Assembly: GCA_031272365.1 (NCBI GenBank)
Contig: JAISTX010000009.1
Location: 1-39,473, forward strand
Direction of reading: 5' to 3'
DNA: 39,473 bases
Source of the DNA: Eubacteriales Family XIII. Incertae Sedis bacterium
Lineage (GTDB): Bacteria > Bacillota > Clostridia > Peptostreptococcales > Anaerovoracaceae
Shown: positions 22,093 through 29,787 of the stretch, piece after piece
Layout: every line of letters starts with the position of its first letter
Numbering within the stretch: the stretch's first letter is position 1
Program-made: the position numbers and the translations under genes
Notes under the pieces: model-generated
What the model was told of the DNA's origin: nothing
Database searches by the model: none
The model's input: only the letters and a program-made list of their open reading frames with translations

Positions 22093-24747
22093 CTATGCCG
22101 TAAACCCCTTCACATACGATTCGGCTGCGGCGAGCGCCTCCGGCGCCTTCGCGGGGTCCTTCGCGCCCGCCTGCGCCATGTCGGCCTTGCCCCCGCCCCC
22201 GCCCCCGGCAGCCGCCGCGAGCGCTTTGACCATTTTCCCGGCATGGAGCCCCTTGGACACCACGTCGTCCGTAGCGGATGCGATCACGGTGAGCTTCCCG
22301 CCCGCCGTGGACACGAGCGCGAGCACGAGCCCCTTCGGCTGCAGCTCCTTCAAGCGGTCCGACAGGCTCCGCAGCGCGTCCGTTTCAAGGTCGTCCGCAT
22401 GAAAACGGACGAGGCTTACCTTCCCGAGCACAGCATTTTCAATAGTTTCAGCGTCTTGGAGCAGTTCGGACGCAAGATCCCCTGCCCTCTCCTTCTTGGC
22501 GGATTCCAATATCTGGCGCGCTTCTTTCAGTTCCGCCAAAATGCCCTCGATGCGCTCCTTGAGCGCGCCCGGGTGGGCGCGGAACATCTCCGACAGGTCC
22601 GCCAGCAGCCCCTCCGCGCGCGCGAGCGGCGCCAAGAGGTTTGTGCCCGTGATCGCCTCGATGCGGCGCGCACCGCTGCCGATCGAGGACTCCGACACGA
22701 TCTTGAAGCCGCCGATCTCGCCAGAATTGCGAACATGTGTGCCGCCGCACAGCTCGGCGGAAAAATCGCCGACCTCGACGAGGCGCACGGAATCGCCGTA
22801 TTTTTCGTCGAACAGCGCCATCGCGCCGCGCTGCTTCGCGCCCTCCACCGTCGTGATCTGCGTCGTGACGGGGTAAAACTCGTCGATCGCCCGGTTCACG
22901 ATGGCTTCCACCTCGCCGAGCTGATCCGGCGTCAGGGCCTCGTAATGCGTGAAATCGAAGCGCAGCGCGTCCGGGTCGACGGAGGACCCCGCCTGCTTGA
23001 CGTGCGGCCCCAGGACGGAGAACAGCGCCTTGTGGAGCAGGTGCGTCGCCGTATGGTTGCGCGCGGTGCGGTTGCGCGCGATCGGGTTCACCTTGCCCGT
23101 CAGCTTGTCGCCCACATGGAGCGTGCCGCTGTTCACGACCACGTCGTGCACGATGACGCCGCCGGACTTCTGCACGGACAGGACCTCGCAGAACGCCTCG
23201 TCGCCGATGAGCTCGCCGATGTCCGCCGCCTGTCCGCCGCTTTCCGCGTAGAACGGCGTGCGGTCGAATACGGCCTGCACCTTGTCTCCCTCCTGCGCCA
23301 GATCTGTGGCCTGCCCGCCTTGGAAGATGTGATTTACAGAAATTTTTTCCTGTAAAGTCTCATAGCCGTCGAACGGAGTGGCGGGCAACCCTATAAACAC
23401 GCCCTCGTTCTTCTTCCAGGCTTCGTCGTCCGTGACCTTGATGCCGGCACGGGATTTTTCCTGCTGCTTGCGCAGCTCCTCCGCGAACCCGTCCTCGTCG
23501 ATCGCGATGCCCGCCTCTTCCAGCACTTCGCGCGTCAGCTCGGGGTTGACGCCGAGTGTGTCGTAGAGGAAAAACACCTTGTCCCCGGACAAAACGCGCT
23601 CCTCCATGCCCTGCAGCTCGCGGATATGGGCGTTGAGCAGTTCCATCCCCTGCCCCACCGTCTGCGCGAACCGCTCTTCTTCGAGCCGGATCAGGCGCTT
23701 GATATAGTCTTTTTTCTCCGAGATTTCTTCGTATTCGTGCCCGGAGACCTCGATGACCTTGTCTGCCAGCTCGTGCAGGAACAGCGTCGAGATGCCGAGC
23801 TTCCGGCCGTGCACGACCGCGCGCCGCAGCAGCCGGCGCAGCACGTAGCCGCGCCCCTCGCCTTCGGGGATGATGCCGTCGCCGATCATGAAGACGACGG
23901 AGCGGATGTGGTCGGTGATGATGCGGATCGAGACGTCCGTGCCGGCCGCGCCGCGTTCGTACTGCACGCCGGAGACGCGCTCGACCTCCTCCACGATCGC
24001 GCGGATCGTGTCCACGTCGAAGATGGAGTCCGTGTCCTGCATGATGCAGGCGAGCCGCTCCAGCCCGAGCCCCGTGTCGATGTTGGGGTGGGCGAGCGGC
24101 GTGTAGCCGCCTTTGCCGTCGCTGTCGAACTGCGTGAACACGTGGTTCCAGAATTCCACGTAGCGGTCGCATTCGCAGCCAGGCCTGCAGTCCGCGCTGC
24201 CGCAGCCGTACTCCTCGCCGCGGTCGTAGTAGATCTCCGAGCACGGCCCGCACGGACCGAGCCCGATCTCCCAGAAATTGTCCTCTTTGCCCATGCGCAC
24301 GACGCGCTCCGGCGCGATGCCGACCTCGTGCACCCAGATATCGAAGGCCTCGTCGTCCTCCTCGTAGATGCTCGCCCAGAGCCGGTCCACCGGCATCTTC
24401 AGCACCTGGGTGACAAATTCCCAGCCCCACGTGAGGCTCTCGCGTTTGAAATAGTCCCCGAAGGAGAAGCTGCCGAGCATCTCGAAGAACGTGCCGTGGC
24501 GCGCCGTGTGCCCGACGTTTTCCAGGTCCCCCGTGCGGATGCACTTCTGGCACGTCGTCATGCGCTTGCTTGGCGGCGTCTCGATCCCCGCAAAATACGG
24601 CTTCAGCGGCGCCATCCCCGAGTTGATGAGCAGCAAGGATTTGTCGCTTTCCGGCACGAGCGCGAAGCTCTTCCTGGCGTAATGCCCCTTGCTTACATAG
24701 AATTCGCGGAACATCGCCCGCAGTTCGTTCAGTCCGATCTTGTCCAT
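22093..24747 (-). CDS. alaS: Alanyl-tRNA synthetase
   Basis: Charges tRNA-Ala. Class II catalytic core at the N-terminus (INSGMAPLKPYF, RHGTFFEMLGSFSFGDYFK, DTGLGLERLA), editing domain with HTATHLLHKAL and CGGTHVRNSGEIGGFKI (zinc/editing His and Cys), and a C-terminal DHHA1-like region with the glycine-rich stretch AAAGGGGGGKADMAQAG. 884 residues from ATG 24747 (MDKIGLNELR). The upstream ATG at 24756 overlaps the -10 box and cannot be used from this promoter. The mRNA would be leaderless, so there is no room for a T-box leader. Confidence 0.97.
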   Translation of the reverse strand: MDKIGLNELRAMFREFYVSKGHYARKSFALVPESDKSLLLINSGMAPLKPYFAGIETPPSKRMTTCQKCIRTGDLENVGHTARHGTFFEMLGSFSFGDYFKRESLTWGWEFVTQVLKMPVDRLWASIYEEDDEAFDIWVHEVGIAPERVVRMGKEDNFWEIGLGPCGPCSEIYYDRGEEYGCGSADCRPGCECDRYVEFWNHVFTQFDSDGKGGYTPLAHPNIDTGLGLERLACIMQDTDSIFDVDTIRAIVEEVERVSGVQYERGAAGTDVSIRIITDHIRSVVFMIGDGIIPEGEGRGYVLRRLLRRAVVHGRKLGISTLFLHELADKVIEVSGHEYEEISEKKDYIKRLIRLEEERFAQTVGQGMELLNAHIRELQGMEERVLSGDKVFFLYDTLGVNPELTREVLEEAGIAIDEDGFAEELRKQQEKSRAGIKVTDDEAWKKNEGVFIGLPATPFDGYETLQEKISVNHIFQGGQATDLAQEGDKVQAVFDRTPFYAESGGQAADIGELIGDEAFCEVLSVQKSGGVIVHDVVVNSGTLHVGDKLTGKVNPIARNRTARNHTATHLLHKALFSVLGPHVKQAGSSVDPDALRFDFTHYEALTPDQLGEVEAIVNRAIDEFYPVTTQITTVEGAKQRGAMALFDEKYGDSVRLVEVGDFSAELCGGTHVRNSGEIGGFKIVSESSIGSGARRIEAITGTNLLAPLARAEGLLADLSEMFRAHPGALKERIEGILAELKEARQILESAKKERAGDLASELLQDAETIENAVLGKVSLVRFHADDLETDALRSLSDRLKELQPKGLVLALVSTAGGKLTVIASATDDVVSKGLHAGKMVKALAAAAGGGGGGKADMAQAGAKDPAKAPEALAAAESYVKGFTA

Positions 24748-24754
24748 GCGGTAC

Positions 24755-24763
24755 ATTATACCA
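24755..24763 (-). promoter_or_regulatory. Extended -10 promoter of alaS
   Basis: Minus strand CGTGGTATAAT with perfect TATAAT (24755-24760) ending 7 nt before the ATG at 24747. Confidence 0.65.
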
Positions 24764-24841
24764 CGATATATGTAAGATGAACGTATGAAAAATATGTGTC
24801 TTTCTTTAATAATATATTATCAATTGCGCCCGGAAAAGGTG

Positions 24842-24847
24842 TATAAT
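24842..24847 (+). promoter_or_regulatory. -10 box of the unknown gene at 24855
   Basis: Perfect TATAAT ending 7 nt before the ATG at 24855, the leaderless spacing. The flanking 24780-24830 is AT-rich with a TAATAATATATTA palindrome. Confidence 0.55.
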
Positions 24848-24854
24848 CTAAACC

Positions 24855-25532
24855 ATGAAGCAAGATGAATGTTTTAAGGCGTCCCGTATTGTGGAACTCT
24901 ACCACACGGTGCGCATCACGGGGGAAAACTACACGCAGAAATTCGACCCGGCGTCGCCATACCGCTTTTCGCGGCGGGGCGGCATCTTCGAGGTGCCGGA
25001 AACGGCGCGCATCAACAGCGAGGAGGCGAGAGGCCGGTCGCATTTCTATTATAGAAGCGACACGAACGGCATCTCCGGCTCCATGCTGTGGGTCTCCAAG
25101 GAAGACCCGGACATGGCACCGCTGAAGGCCCAGGTCGAGAGGATCGCGGCGGGCACCGAGCCGCTCTACATGCCCGGCTACATCGTGTGCGGGCGCGGCG
25201 CGTCCCGCATCGGCCTATCGCTCCTGTGCGAGGCCTTCGAGGCCGCGCTCGAAAAGCAGATCGCCTACGCCTTCCTCGAGGTCTACCGCGTCCTCGGCTA
25301 CACGGACGACCAGGGGCGGAGCCACGACCTGCTCATGGACAACGAGAGCAGCCTGCGCATCGTGATGGAGATGGATGGGTTCCACATCGCAGACAACCAC
25401 GAGAAGACCATGCGCATCGCGGCGAGCGAGGCCACCGCGCGCGCCCTGCCCCGCGCCTACGCCGTGCCGATCGCGCGCGCCCTGCCGCGCCTGAAGGCGC
25501 TGATCGCCATCGAGGACACCGTCAACGCCTGA
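24855..25532 (+). CDS. Unrecognised soluble protein upstream of the PP2C/kinase sensor
   Basis: 225 residues, no membrane segment or signal peptide. I do not recognise a family. Visible: an N-terminal HTVRITGENYTQKFDPASPY stretch, a short glycine-rich VCGRGASRIGLSLLCEAF, and a helical, alanine/arginine-rich C-terminal third. Its stop is 5 nt before the next start, so it is very probably co-transcribed with the stage-II-type phosphatase and may be part of the same signalling unit. Confidence 0.75.
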   Translation: MKQDECFKASRIVELYHTVRITGENYTQKFDPASPYRFSRRGGIFEVPETARINSEEARGRSHFYYRSDTNGISGSMLWVSKEDPDMAPLKAQVERIAAGTEPLYMPGYIVCGRGASRIGLSLLCEAFEAALEKQIAYAFLEVYRVLGYTDDQGRSHDLLMDNESSLRIVMEMDGFHIADNHEKTMRIAASEATARALPRAYAVPIARALPRLKALIAIEDTVNA

Positions 25533-25537
25533 GGCCC

Positions 25538-28228
25538 ATGCAGCAGCGCCGTTCGATCCGAAAAAAATTCCTCTCCGCGACGGTCGCCCTCCTGCTGATA
25601 CTGATCGCCGTCAGCGCCTCCGCCTCGGAGCTCGCGATGCTGAACATACGCCAGGTGACGATCAAGAGCAACGAGGAGATCGGCCGACTTGCCGCCGAAA
25701 ACAGCGGCGAGAGCCTCACCGGGTACGCCATCCACGACGCCGAGGTTGTCGCCTCCTCCACCTCCCGCATCCTCGAGGAACGCTTCGCGCGGTTGGAGGG
25801 CGAGATCGCCTGGCTCAGGGACCGCGCGCAGGACCGTTATGCGAGAAGCGCAAACTATATCGCCATCCCCTTCCCGAATTTCACCGAGGCCCCGGACGGC
25901 CGGCAGAGCCTTTCGTGGGTGCTCGCCCCGGGCCTGTCCAGCGGCACGGGCACGACGGAGGGCGACCTTGCGGAGGCGGGCGTCCTGGAAGAGACCTACC
26001 GCTTCGGCAATTTCGCCTCGGTCGCCGACTCGGTCATGCTCAGCGAACCCGGCGTCTCGACCATCTACATCGTGACGGAATCCGGCGTCGGCATCGCCTA
26101 CGACAGCGACGCGGCGCTGAAGAAGGAGGCGCTGGGCGGCGTGACCGTCGTGGAGCAGCGCGACCGCGCCTGGTACCGGACGCCGAAGGCCAGCGGCAAC
26201 CTGTACATCTCCGCCCCCTACGAGGACTCGTTCGGGCGTGGGCTCTGCATTTCCTTGGTGATGCCCTTCTACGGGGAGGACGCGGGCGGCGGCGCGACGG
26301 CCGACGTGGCGCGCCCGGACGCGGAAAGCGGCACGTTCAAGGGCGTGATCGGCATGGACGTCTTCGTCGCGGACATGCAGGCGATGGTGCAGGAGGCGGG
26401 CGCCGGGGCGGCCGACGACGCGTTCACGATGCTGATCCGGGGCGAGACCGTGATCTCCGCGCCCGACTACGAAAACTACACCGGCGAGGGGAAGGAGGCG
26501 CTCGCCGCGTACCTCGGGAAGGGGCGCTACGACGTCCTCGGCGCCATGGAAAAAGAGGACAGCGGCATGATCCGCATCGACCTGGACGGCGCGGCGGGGG
26601 ACGGCACGCACTCCTACGTCGTCTGGTCTCCCGTGGAGCCCGCCTCGTGGCACGTCGTGTACGTCCTGCCGGAGGCGTCGATCACGGCCACCGCCGAGCA
26701 GACGGAGCAGGACATCCTCCGCGTGACCGAGCAGACGAGCGCGCACAGCGCGCAGCAGATCCTCATCGCGACCATCGTGCTGTCCGCGGCGCTGGCGGCA
26801 GCCCTCCTGCTCTGCGTCTTCTTCGCCAACCGCTTCTCCCGGCGCATCACGGACCCCGTCGTGCACCTCGCCGAAGCGGTGTCGCGCGTCGGCGGGGACA
26901 ACCTCTCCTACACCTCCGACATCCACACGGACGACGAGATCGAGGGCCTGAGCCATTCCTTCGAGACGATGACGCAGGAGCTGGGCGCGTACATCGAAAA
27001 CCTCGCCGCCGTGACGGCGGAGAAGGAGCGCATCGGCGCCGAGCTGGACGTCGCGTCGCAGATACAGACCTCGATGCTGCCGTGCATCTTCCCGCCCTAC
27101 CCCGAGCGCGCCGAGTTCGATCTCTACGCCACGATGAACCCCGCGCGCGAGGTCGGCGGCGATTTCTACGATTTCTTCTTCGTCGACGACGACCGCCTCT
27201 GCGTCGTGATCGCGGACGTGTCCGGCAAGGGCGTGCCAGCCGCCCTGTTCATGGTCGTCGCGAAGACGCTCCTGAAAAGCACCGCGCAAAACGGCGCGGC
27301 GCCGGCCGGCACCCTCATGGCCGTCAGCGACATGCTCACGGAAAACAACGAGACCAATATGTTCGTGACCGCCTTCATCGGGACCCTGTCGCTCAGCACC
27401 GGACGCTTCGAATACGCGAACGCAGGCCACAACGCCCCCTACATCAAGTCGGGCGGCGCCTACCGCCCGCTCCCCGTCGACCCCGGGTTCGTCCTCGGCG
27501 TCGTGGAGGGCATCGAAATCACCGCGCAGTCTGTCACGCTCGCGCCCGGCGACGCGCTCTTCCTCTATACGGACGGCGTCACGGAGGCGATGGCGCCGGA
27601 CGGCGGCCTGTTCGGGGACGAGCGGCTGCTCGCCGCCCTGAACGCCGACACGGACGACCGTCCGATCACGCGCGTGGCGGGCATAGAACGCGCTGTGCGC
27701 GCGTTTGCGGGCGGTTCGGAGCAATCGGACGACATCACCATGCTCGCCCTGCTCTATAGCGGCATGGATGCGCAAACAACCGGCGCCGACGCCCGGATGG
27801 AGGTCGGCGCGGATACGGCCAACCTCGACGGCGTGCTCGATTTCATCCGCGCGCAGGCCGCCGCCGGCGGCATCGGGGGCACCGCCCTGCAGCACCTGGC
27901 GGTGTCCTGCGAAGAGGTGTTCGTCAACATCGCGAAGTACGCGTACGCGCCGGGCACAGGGTCCGTGGAGGTCTGCTGCGTCGCCTCGGGCGGGGAGATC
28001 GCCGTCCGATTCCGGGACAGCGGCACCCCGTACAACCCGCTCGACCGGCCGGACCCGGACATCACGGGCAACTTGGAAGACCGCCCTGTGGGCGGCCTCG
28101 GCATCTACCTTGTGAAGGAATTCATGGACGATGTGTCCTACCGCTTCGAAGACGGCTTCAACATCCTGACCCTGCGGAAGAGGCAGGAACCGTCGGGCCG
28201 GGGCTCAGCGGATCGCGAGGATCTTTGA
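25538..28228 (+). CDS. Membrane sensor with PP2C (SpoIIE/RsbU) phosphatase and RsbW-like kinase domains
   Basis: 896 residues. Order: TM1 (about 11-33), extracytoplasmic Cache-like sensor (about 40-400), TM2 (about 408-432), HAMP (to about 485), PP2C/SpoIIE phosphatase and C-terminal GHKL ATPase. PP2C metal and core motifs: EVGGDFYDFF (about 537), ADVSGKGVPAALFM (about 559), LYTDGVTEAM (about 675), QSDDITML (about 728). ATPase: EEVFVNIAKYAY (N box, about 789), FRDSGTPYNP, GGLGIYLVKEFMD (about 852). Such fusions both dephosphorylate and phosphorylate a STAS antagonist, in partner switching. The STAS gene lies head-on at the 3' end. No anti-sigma target is visible in the window. Confidence 0.92.
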   Translation: MQQRRSIRKKFLSATVALLLILIAVSASASELAMLNIRQVTIKSNEEIGRLAAENSGESLTGYAIHDAEVVASSTSRILEERFARLEGEIAWLRDRAQDRYARSANYIAIPFPNFTEAPDGRQSLSWVLAPGLSSGTGTTEGDLAEAGVLEETYRFGNFASVADSVMLSEPGVSTIYIVTESGVGIAYDSDAALKKEALGGVTVVEQRDRAWYRTPKASGNLYISAPYEDSFGRGLCISLVMPFYGEDAGGGATADVARPDAESGTFKGVIGMDVFVADMQAMVQEAGAGAADDAFTMLIRGETVISAPDYENYTGEGKEALAAYLGKGRYDVLGAMEKEDSGMIRIDLDGAAGDGTHSYVVWSPVEPASWHVVYVLPEASITATAEQTEQDILRVTEQTSAHSAQQILIATIVLSAALAAALLLCVFFANRFSRRITDPVVHLAEAVSRVGGDNLSYTSDIHTDDEIEGLSHSFETMTQELGAYIENLAAVTAEKERIGAELDVASQIQTSMLPCIFPPYPERAEFDLYATMNPAREVGGDFYDFFFVDDDRLCVVIADVSGKGVPAALFMVVAKTLLKSTAQNGAAPAGTLMAVSDMLTENNETNMFVTAFIGTLSLSTGRFEYANAGHNAPYIKSGGAYRPLPVDPGFVLGVVEGIEITAQSVTLAPGDALFLYTDGVTEAMAPDGGLFGDERLLAALNADTDDRPITRVAGIERAVRAFAGGSEQSDDITMLALLYSGMDAQTTGADARMEVGADTANLDGVLDFIRAQAAAGGIGGTALQHLAVSCEEVFVNIAKYAYAPGTGSVEVCCVASGGEIAVRFRDSGTPYNPLDRPDPDITGNLEDRPVGGLGIYLVKEFMDDVSYRFEDGFNILTLRKRQEPSGRGSADREDL

Positions 28229-28504
28229 GAAGCCGACGGTCTGGAGGATCGCCGTCACCTGTGCGTTCACGTTCGTGAGGGCAAACGACCCCTTCTTGGC
28301 CGCCGCCGTCTTGTGACCGATCAAAAGCGCGCGCAACCCTGCGCTGCTGATGTAGTCCACGCCCGCAAAATCCAGCACCACGTTTTTCGTAGACTGAAAC
28401 GCCTTCGTGATTTCATCCTGGAGCTCGGGGCTCGTATTCGTGTCCACGCGCCCCGTGATGGTGAGCGTCGTGTGGTCCCCCTCCGTGCTCGCCGCTATCT
28501 GCAT
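28205..28504 (-). CDS. STAS-domain anti-sigma-factor antagonist
   Basis: 99 residues, SpoIIAA/RsbV type: LTITGRVDTNTSPELQDEI, VVLDFAGVDYISSAGLRALL with the serine pair that is phosphorylated, and a helical end. It is the natural substrate of the phosphatase/kinase fusion on the opposite strand and overlaps its last 24 nt tail to tail. ATG at 28504 with GCGAGGA 7 nt upstream. A TTG two codons earlier is possible. Confidence 0.9.
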   Translation of the reverse strand: MQIAASTEGDHTTLTITGRVDTNTSPELQDEITKAFQSTKNVVLDFAGVDYISSAGLRALLIGHKTAAAKKGSFALTNVNAQVTAILQTVGFSKILAIR

Positions 28505-28558
28505 GCACAAATCCTCGCTTTCCTTTAAACATTATAGCCACTTGAGACCCAATGCGCA

Positions 28559-28578
28559 AGCGGTTGCCGCTCGTTTTT
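28559..28578 (+). terminator. Possible intrinsic terminator
   Basis: AGCGG-TTG-CCGCT followed by CG and five T's. It lies beyond the STAS gene in the direction of the phosphatase gene, so plus-strand transcripts would run antisense through the STAS gene before stopping here. Confidence 0.4.
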
Positions 28579-28628
28579 CGAATGGTTGCCGCTCGCTTTC
28601 GCTCGCGCCTGTTGATTTCGATTTTTGG

Positions 28629-28710
28629 ATTCCGGGCTTGACCACCACTTCTGTCATTCCGGGCTTGACCCGGAATCCATGCTCGAATCAAAGGCAGCCG
28701 CAAGGCTGTT
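28629..28710 (+). repeat. Palindromic repeat cluster downstream of the PAAR-like gene
   Basis: A decayed half copy (ATTCCGGGCTTGACC, 28629-28643), then a full hairpin (ATTCCGGG 28656-28663, CCCGGAAT 28669-28676), CCATGCTCGAATC and a second hairpin with a different stem (CAGCC/GGCTG, 28695-28708). The second stem is changed on both sides, keeping base pairing. In minus orientation it could end the 28.7-39.5 kb operon. Confidence 0.8.
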
Positions 28711-28721
28711 ATCCTTTCCAT

Positions 28722-29108
28722 TCACGGCACGAGCGCCTTCGTCTGCCCTGGTGCCGTGATTTGGATCGTGCCGCCCCAGGCGCAGACGAGCTTGCAGGCG
28801 TTCGTCAGGGCCGGGTAGGCGCCGATGAGCACCTTCGGCGAGCCGGGCGCCCACGGAGCGGGCGTGTTCGGCACGCAGGGCATCGGCGTCAGCACCCCCA
28901 TGGCCGCGGCCGTCGCGGCGGCGACCTGCGGGTTGGCAAGCGACGTGCACATCGCGAACGGCGGGATATTCGACAGCGGCTGGTGGTCCATGATCGTCGC
29001 CGCCGGGGCCCCCGTCAGCACCTTCTGGTTCGAGGTCGCCACGAGCGTCGAAGGCGCCGTCCCGAAGGGGCAGAGCAGCCCCGCGCCCGTGCAGGCAAGC
29101 ACCGCCAC
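28722..29108 (-). CDS. PAAR-like (DUF4280-type) spike-tip protein
   Basis: 128 residues. Recognised from memory of the DUF4280/PAAR-like family: CPFGTAPSTL, PAATIMDHQPLSNIPPFAMC, TSLANPQVAAATAAAMG, LTPMPCVPNTPAPWAPGSP and the closing CAWGGTIQITAPGQ. PAAR-type proteins fold as a small cone that caps the spike of contractile injection machines, often carrying effectors. It is the last gene of the minus-strand operon, starting with GTG 3 nt after the kinase stop. No fused effector domain is present. Six cysteines are notable. The family assignment is strong; the role as a tip depends on finding sheath and tube genes. Confidence 0.8.
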   Translation of the reverse strand: MAVLACTGAGLLCPFGTAPSTLVATSNQKVLTGAPAATIMDHQPLSNIPPFAMCTSLANPQVAAATAAAMGVLTPMPCVPNTPAPWAPGSPKVLIGAYPALTNACKLVCAWGGTIQITAPGQTKALVP

Positions 29109-29111
29109 CGC

Positions 29112-29783
29112 CTACACCCGCCCCTGCACCGCGTTCGGGAACCGCATATAGATCGCCAGCCCCCGGCCCTCGCCGCCGCGCGCGAAGATGCCGCCGCCGT
29201 GCGCCTCCATGACGAGCCTGGCGTGGTACAGCCCGAAGCCGCTCCCGCCGACGCGGTTCTCGCCCTGCCATTCCTGCTCGAAGATGTGGGACACGTCCTC
29301 CGCCGGCATCCCGCGCCCGTTGTCGCGGAAGACGATCAAAAGATCCCGCCCGGCCTTCGACGCCGTGATGACGATCTCCCCGGGCCGCCCCATGTACTTC
29401 ACCGCGTTCTCCGTGAGGTTGTGCAGCACCTTGATGACCTGCACCGCGTCGATCTCCGCGACGATCGGCTCCTCGCCGCTCTCGACGCGGATGCGCGAGC
29501 CCGTGGACTCGATGAACTGCTCCATGCCGCCGCACGTCGACAGCAGCATCTTCTGCACATCGATCGGCGTGCGCGCGATCCGCAGCCGCCCGCCGGACAG
29601 CTCCGCCGCGTCGGACAGCCGCGACAGCCGCACGTCCAAAAGCTGCCCCTGCTCATAGATCTTCTCGATATAGGCCTGCCGCGTCGCCTCGTCGGGCACC
29701 TCACCCTTCGCAAGCAGTTCCGCGTAGCCGAGGATGATCGCGATCGGGATTCGAAAAGAGTGTACGGCGTCGTTGAGGTTCAT
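29112..29783 (-). CDS. Soluble histidine kinase without a sensor domain
   Basis: 223 residues. The phospho-accepting His is at residue 8 (AVHSFRIPIAIILGYAELL), so there is almost nothing before the dimerisation helix: no membrane segment, PAS or GAF. The ATPase is complete: N box HNLTENAVKYM, G1 DNGRGMP, F box HIFEQEW, G2 GGSGFGLYHARLV. Starts 4 nt after the AAA+ gene. The cognate regulator is probably the OmpR-type protein at 32113-32832. Input must come from a partner protein, perhaps the AAA+ ATPase it is coupled to. Confidence 0.88.
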   Translation of the reverse strand: MNLNDAVHSFRIPIAIILGYAELLAKGEVPDEATRQAYIEKIYEQGQLLDVRLSRLSDAAELSGGRLRIARTPIDVQKMLLSTCGGMEQFIESTGSRIRVESGEEPIVAEIDAVQVIKVLHNLTENAVKYMGRPGEIVITASKAGRDLLIVFRDNGRGMPAEDVSHIFEQEWQGENRVGGSGFGLYHARLVMEAHGGGIFARGGEGRGLAIYMRFPNAVQGRV

Positions 29784-29787
29784 GGTT

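Noticed and set aside
24748..24756. alaS start at ATG 24756
   Set aside because: That ATG overlaps the TATAAT box and could not be in the transcript from this promoter; ATG 24747 gives the usual N-terminus.
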